A stretch of 64,000 nucleotides of DNA, taken from positions 1-64,000 of the forward strand of contig MBPM02000068.1 in NCBI GenBank assembly GCA_001695595.3, in the 5' to 3' direction. A program made the position numbers and the translations under genes. The notes beneath the pieces are model-generated. The model was given only the letters and a program-made list of their open reading frames with translations, made no database searches and was not told the DNA's origin. Source of the DNA: Plasmopara viticola (taxonomy: Eukaryota; Oomycota; Peronosporomycetes; Peronosporales; Peronosporaceae). Shown here in pieces: positions 63,318 through 64,000 of the stretch (positions within the stretch are counted from its first letter, which is position 1; every line of letters begins with the position of its first letter).

Positions 63318-64000
63318 TACATATGCGTTGATCAAATACGTCGCAATTATGGTTAAATTGATAAGCTCCAGACGACGCCTTGCTGTATTCAAGTAAGGTC
63401 GAAAACAGTTTCGAGCCTGGTTTTTTTTGCTAACTTCGAGGCTTCAAGCCGAAATTGTTATCTCCCGTTGGTAACAAAATTTTGCATTGACTCACTGTTT
63501 GAGGCATTCGACCAGAGCTCTAGGGAAATCGAATAGTGAATTTTTATCGGTTGACCACATGCCAAACCGACTATGTCAGCACCACGCCATGCATGTAGCG
63601 AGCTTAAGTGGCATTTTCTCGCCATTTGATTTGTTAATGGACACCTTCGACGAGGCACTAATGTAAAGAACAAGAACAAGTCAAGAAGCAGACATTCTGT
63701 ACGAGCATTATCTAGTGTGTTTTTGATACTTCGATATCACCATCATTCTGTACAAGTCTAATCAACTTACTCGTCTAATCATCGGAGACGCTAATGCCTT
63801 ATTGTGTGCCTTCCGTGTTTTTATTGATTGATCGGCCAATATCGGATACGAGTTCCTCTATACCGGAAGATTTCAAAAGTCTCAATCATCCATCCAAACG
63901 CCACCTTCTTGTTTAGGTATAATCTTTCTGGCTTCCATCGCAATCGCAATCGCAATCGTATCCGTAGGCGAAAGCCGTACCGGTACATTAGCGCTGATCA
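63251..64000 (+). repeat. Satellite family C, right-most units (array continues)
   Basis: Plus orientation resumes at attcctggcttccatcgcg. Landmarks are near 63,310 (diverged, ccgtcccagtac) and 63,977 (intact gtaccggtacatta), 667 bp apart. The hexamer caatcg is repeated three times before the second landmark. The array runs off the end of the window. Confidence 0.88.

Noticed and set aside
56322..64000. Family C as a decayed gene family
   Set aside because: Its higher GC and some frames of 60-100 codons suggested coding origin, but no frame is conserved across units and no motif is recognisable on either strand.

Overview
The window is eukaryotic repeat DNA and contains no intact gene. I see no credible protein-coding gene, rRNA or tRNA. 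Nearly all 64 kb is three tandem satellite families, which I call A, B and C, with three inserted mobile-element relics. The species cannot be named. A SWIM/zinc-knuckle (MULE-type) transposase relic, a TIR element and a target-site-duplicated retroelement fragment fit an animal genome, perhaps an arthropod, but that is inference. Large AT-rich satellite arrays with higher-order structure are typical of pericentromeric, centromeric or other heterochromatin.

Region 1 (1-44,395), family A: AT-rich monomers of about 265-282 bp, all in one orientation. From 1 to about 23.1 kb, six monomer types (T1-T6) repeat in fixed order as a hexameric higher-order repeat (HOR) of about 1.65 kb. Regular blocks alternate with blocks holding chimeric, missing or foreign monomers. 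From 23.1 to 38 kb the order changes. There is a trimer repeat of about 842 bp (25.5-27.3 kb), then a block of about 4.07 kb present twice at an offset of 5,541 bp (27.3-31.4 and 32.8-36.9 kb), then a mosaic third copy. A GC-rich retroelement-like insertion with a 12-bp target duplication lies at 38,116-38,439. From 39.6 to 44.4 kb the monomers decay, and a strongly diverged monomer type (D) appears three times.

Region 2 (44,396-56,321), family B: subunits of about 85 bp in HORs of about 500-530 bp, in two related subfamilies (B1, B2). Orientation switches several times: plus, minus, plus, minus, plus. A short reverse-oriented relic of family C sits at the first switch. Two DNA-transposon relics interrupt B2. 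One is a 676-bp element with TIRs of about 115 bp and an imperfect 12-bp target duplication (49,537-50,212). The other is an element of about 965 bp with degenerate TIRs carrying a broken MULE-type transposase C-terminus (50,263-51,227).

Region 3 (56,322-64,000), family C: a unit of about 635 bp with a highly homogeneous core (about 58.6-61.8 kb), older diverged copies at both edges, and two head-to-head inverted junctions (about 56.7 and 63.25 kb).

No genes act together here. The content is repeat amplification, unequal exchange or gene conversion, inversion, and transposon insertion. Many open frames exist, but they are repeat-periodic, short and mostly begin at TTG, so none is annotated as a gene. 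Repeat boundaries were set by eye at recurring anchor words and may be off by tens of bases.
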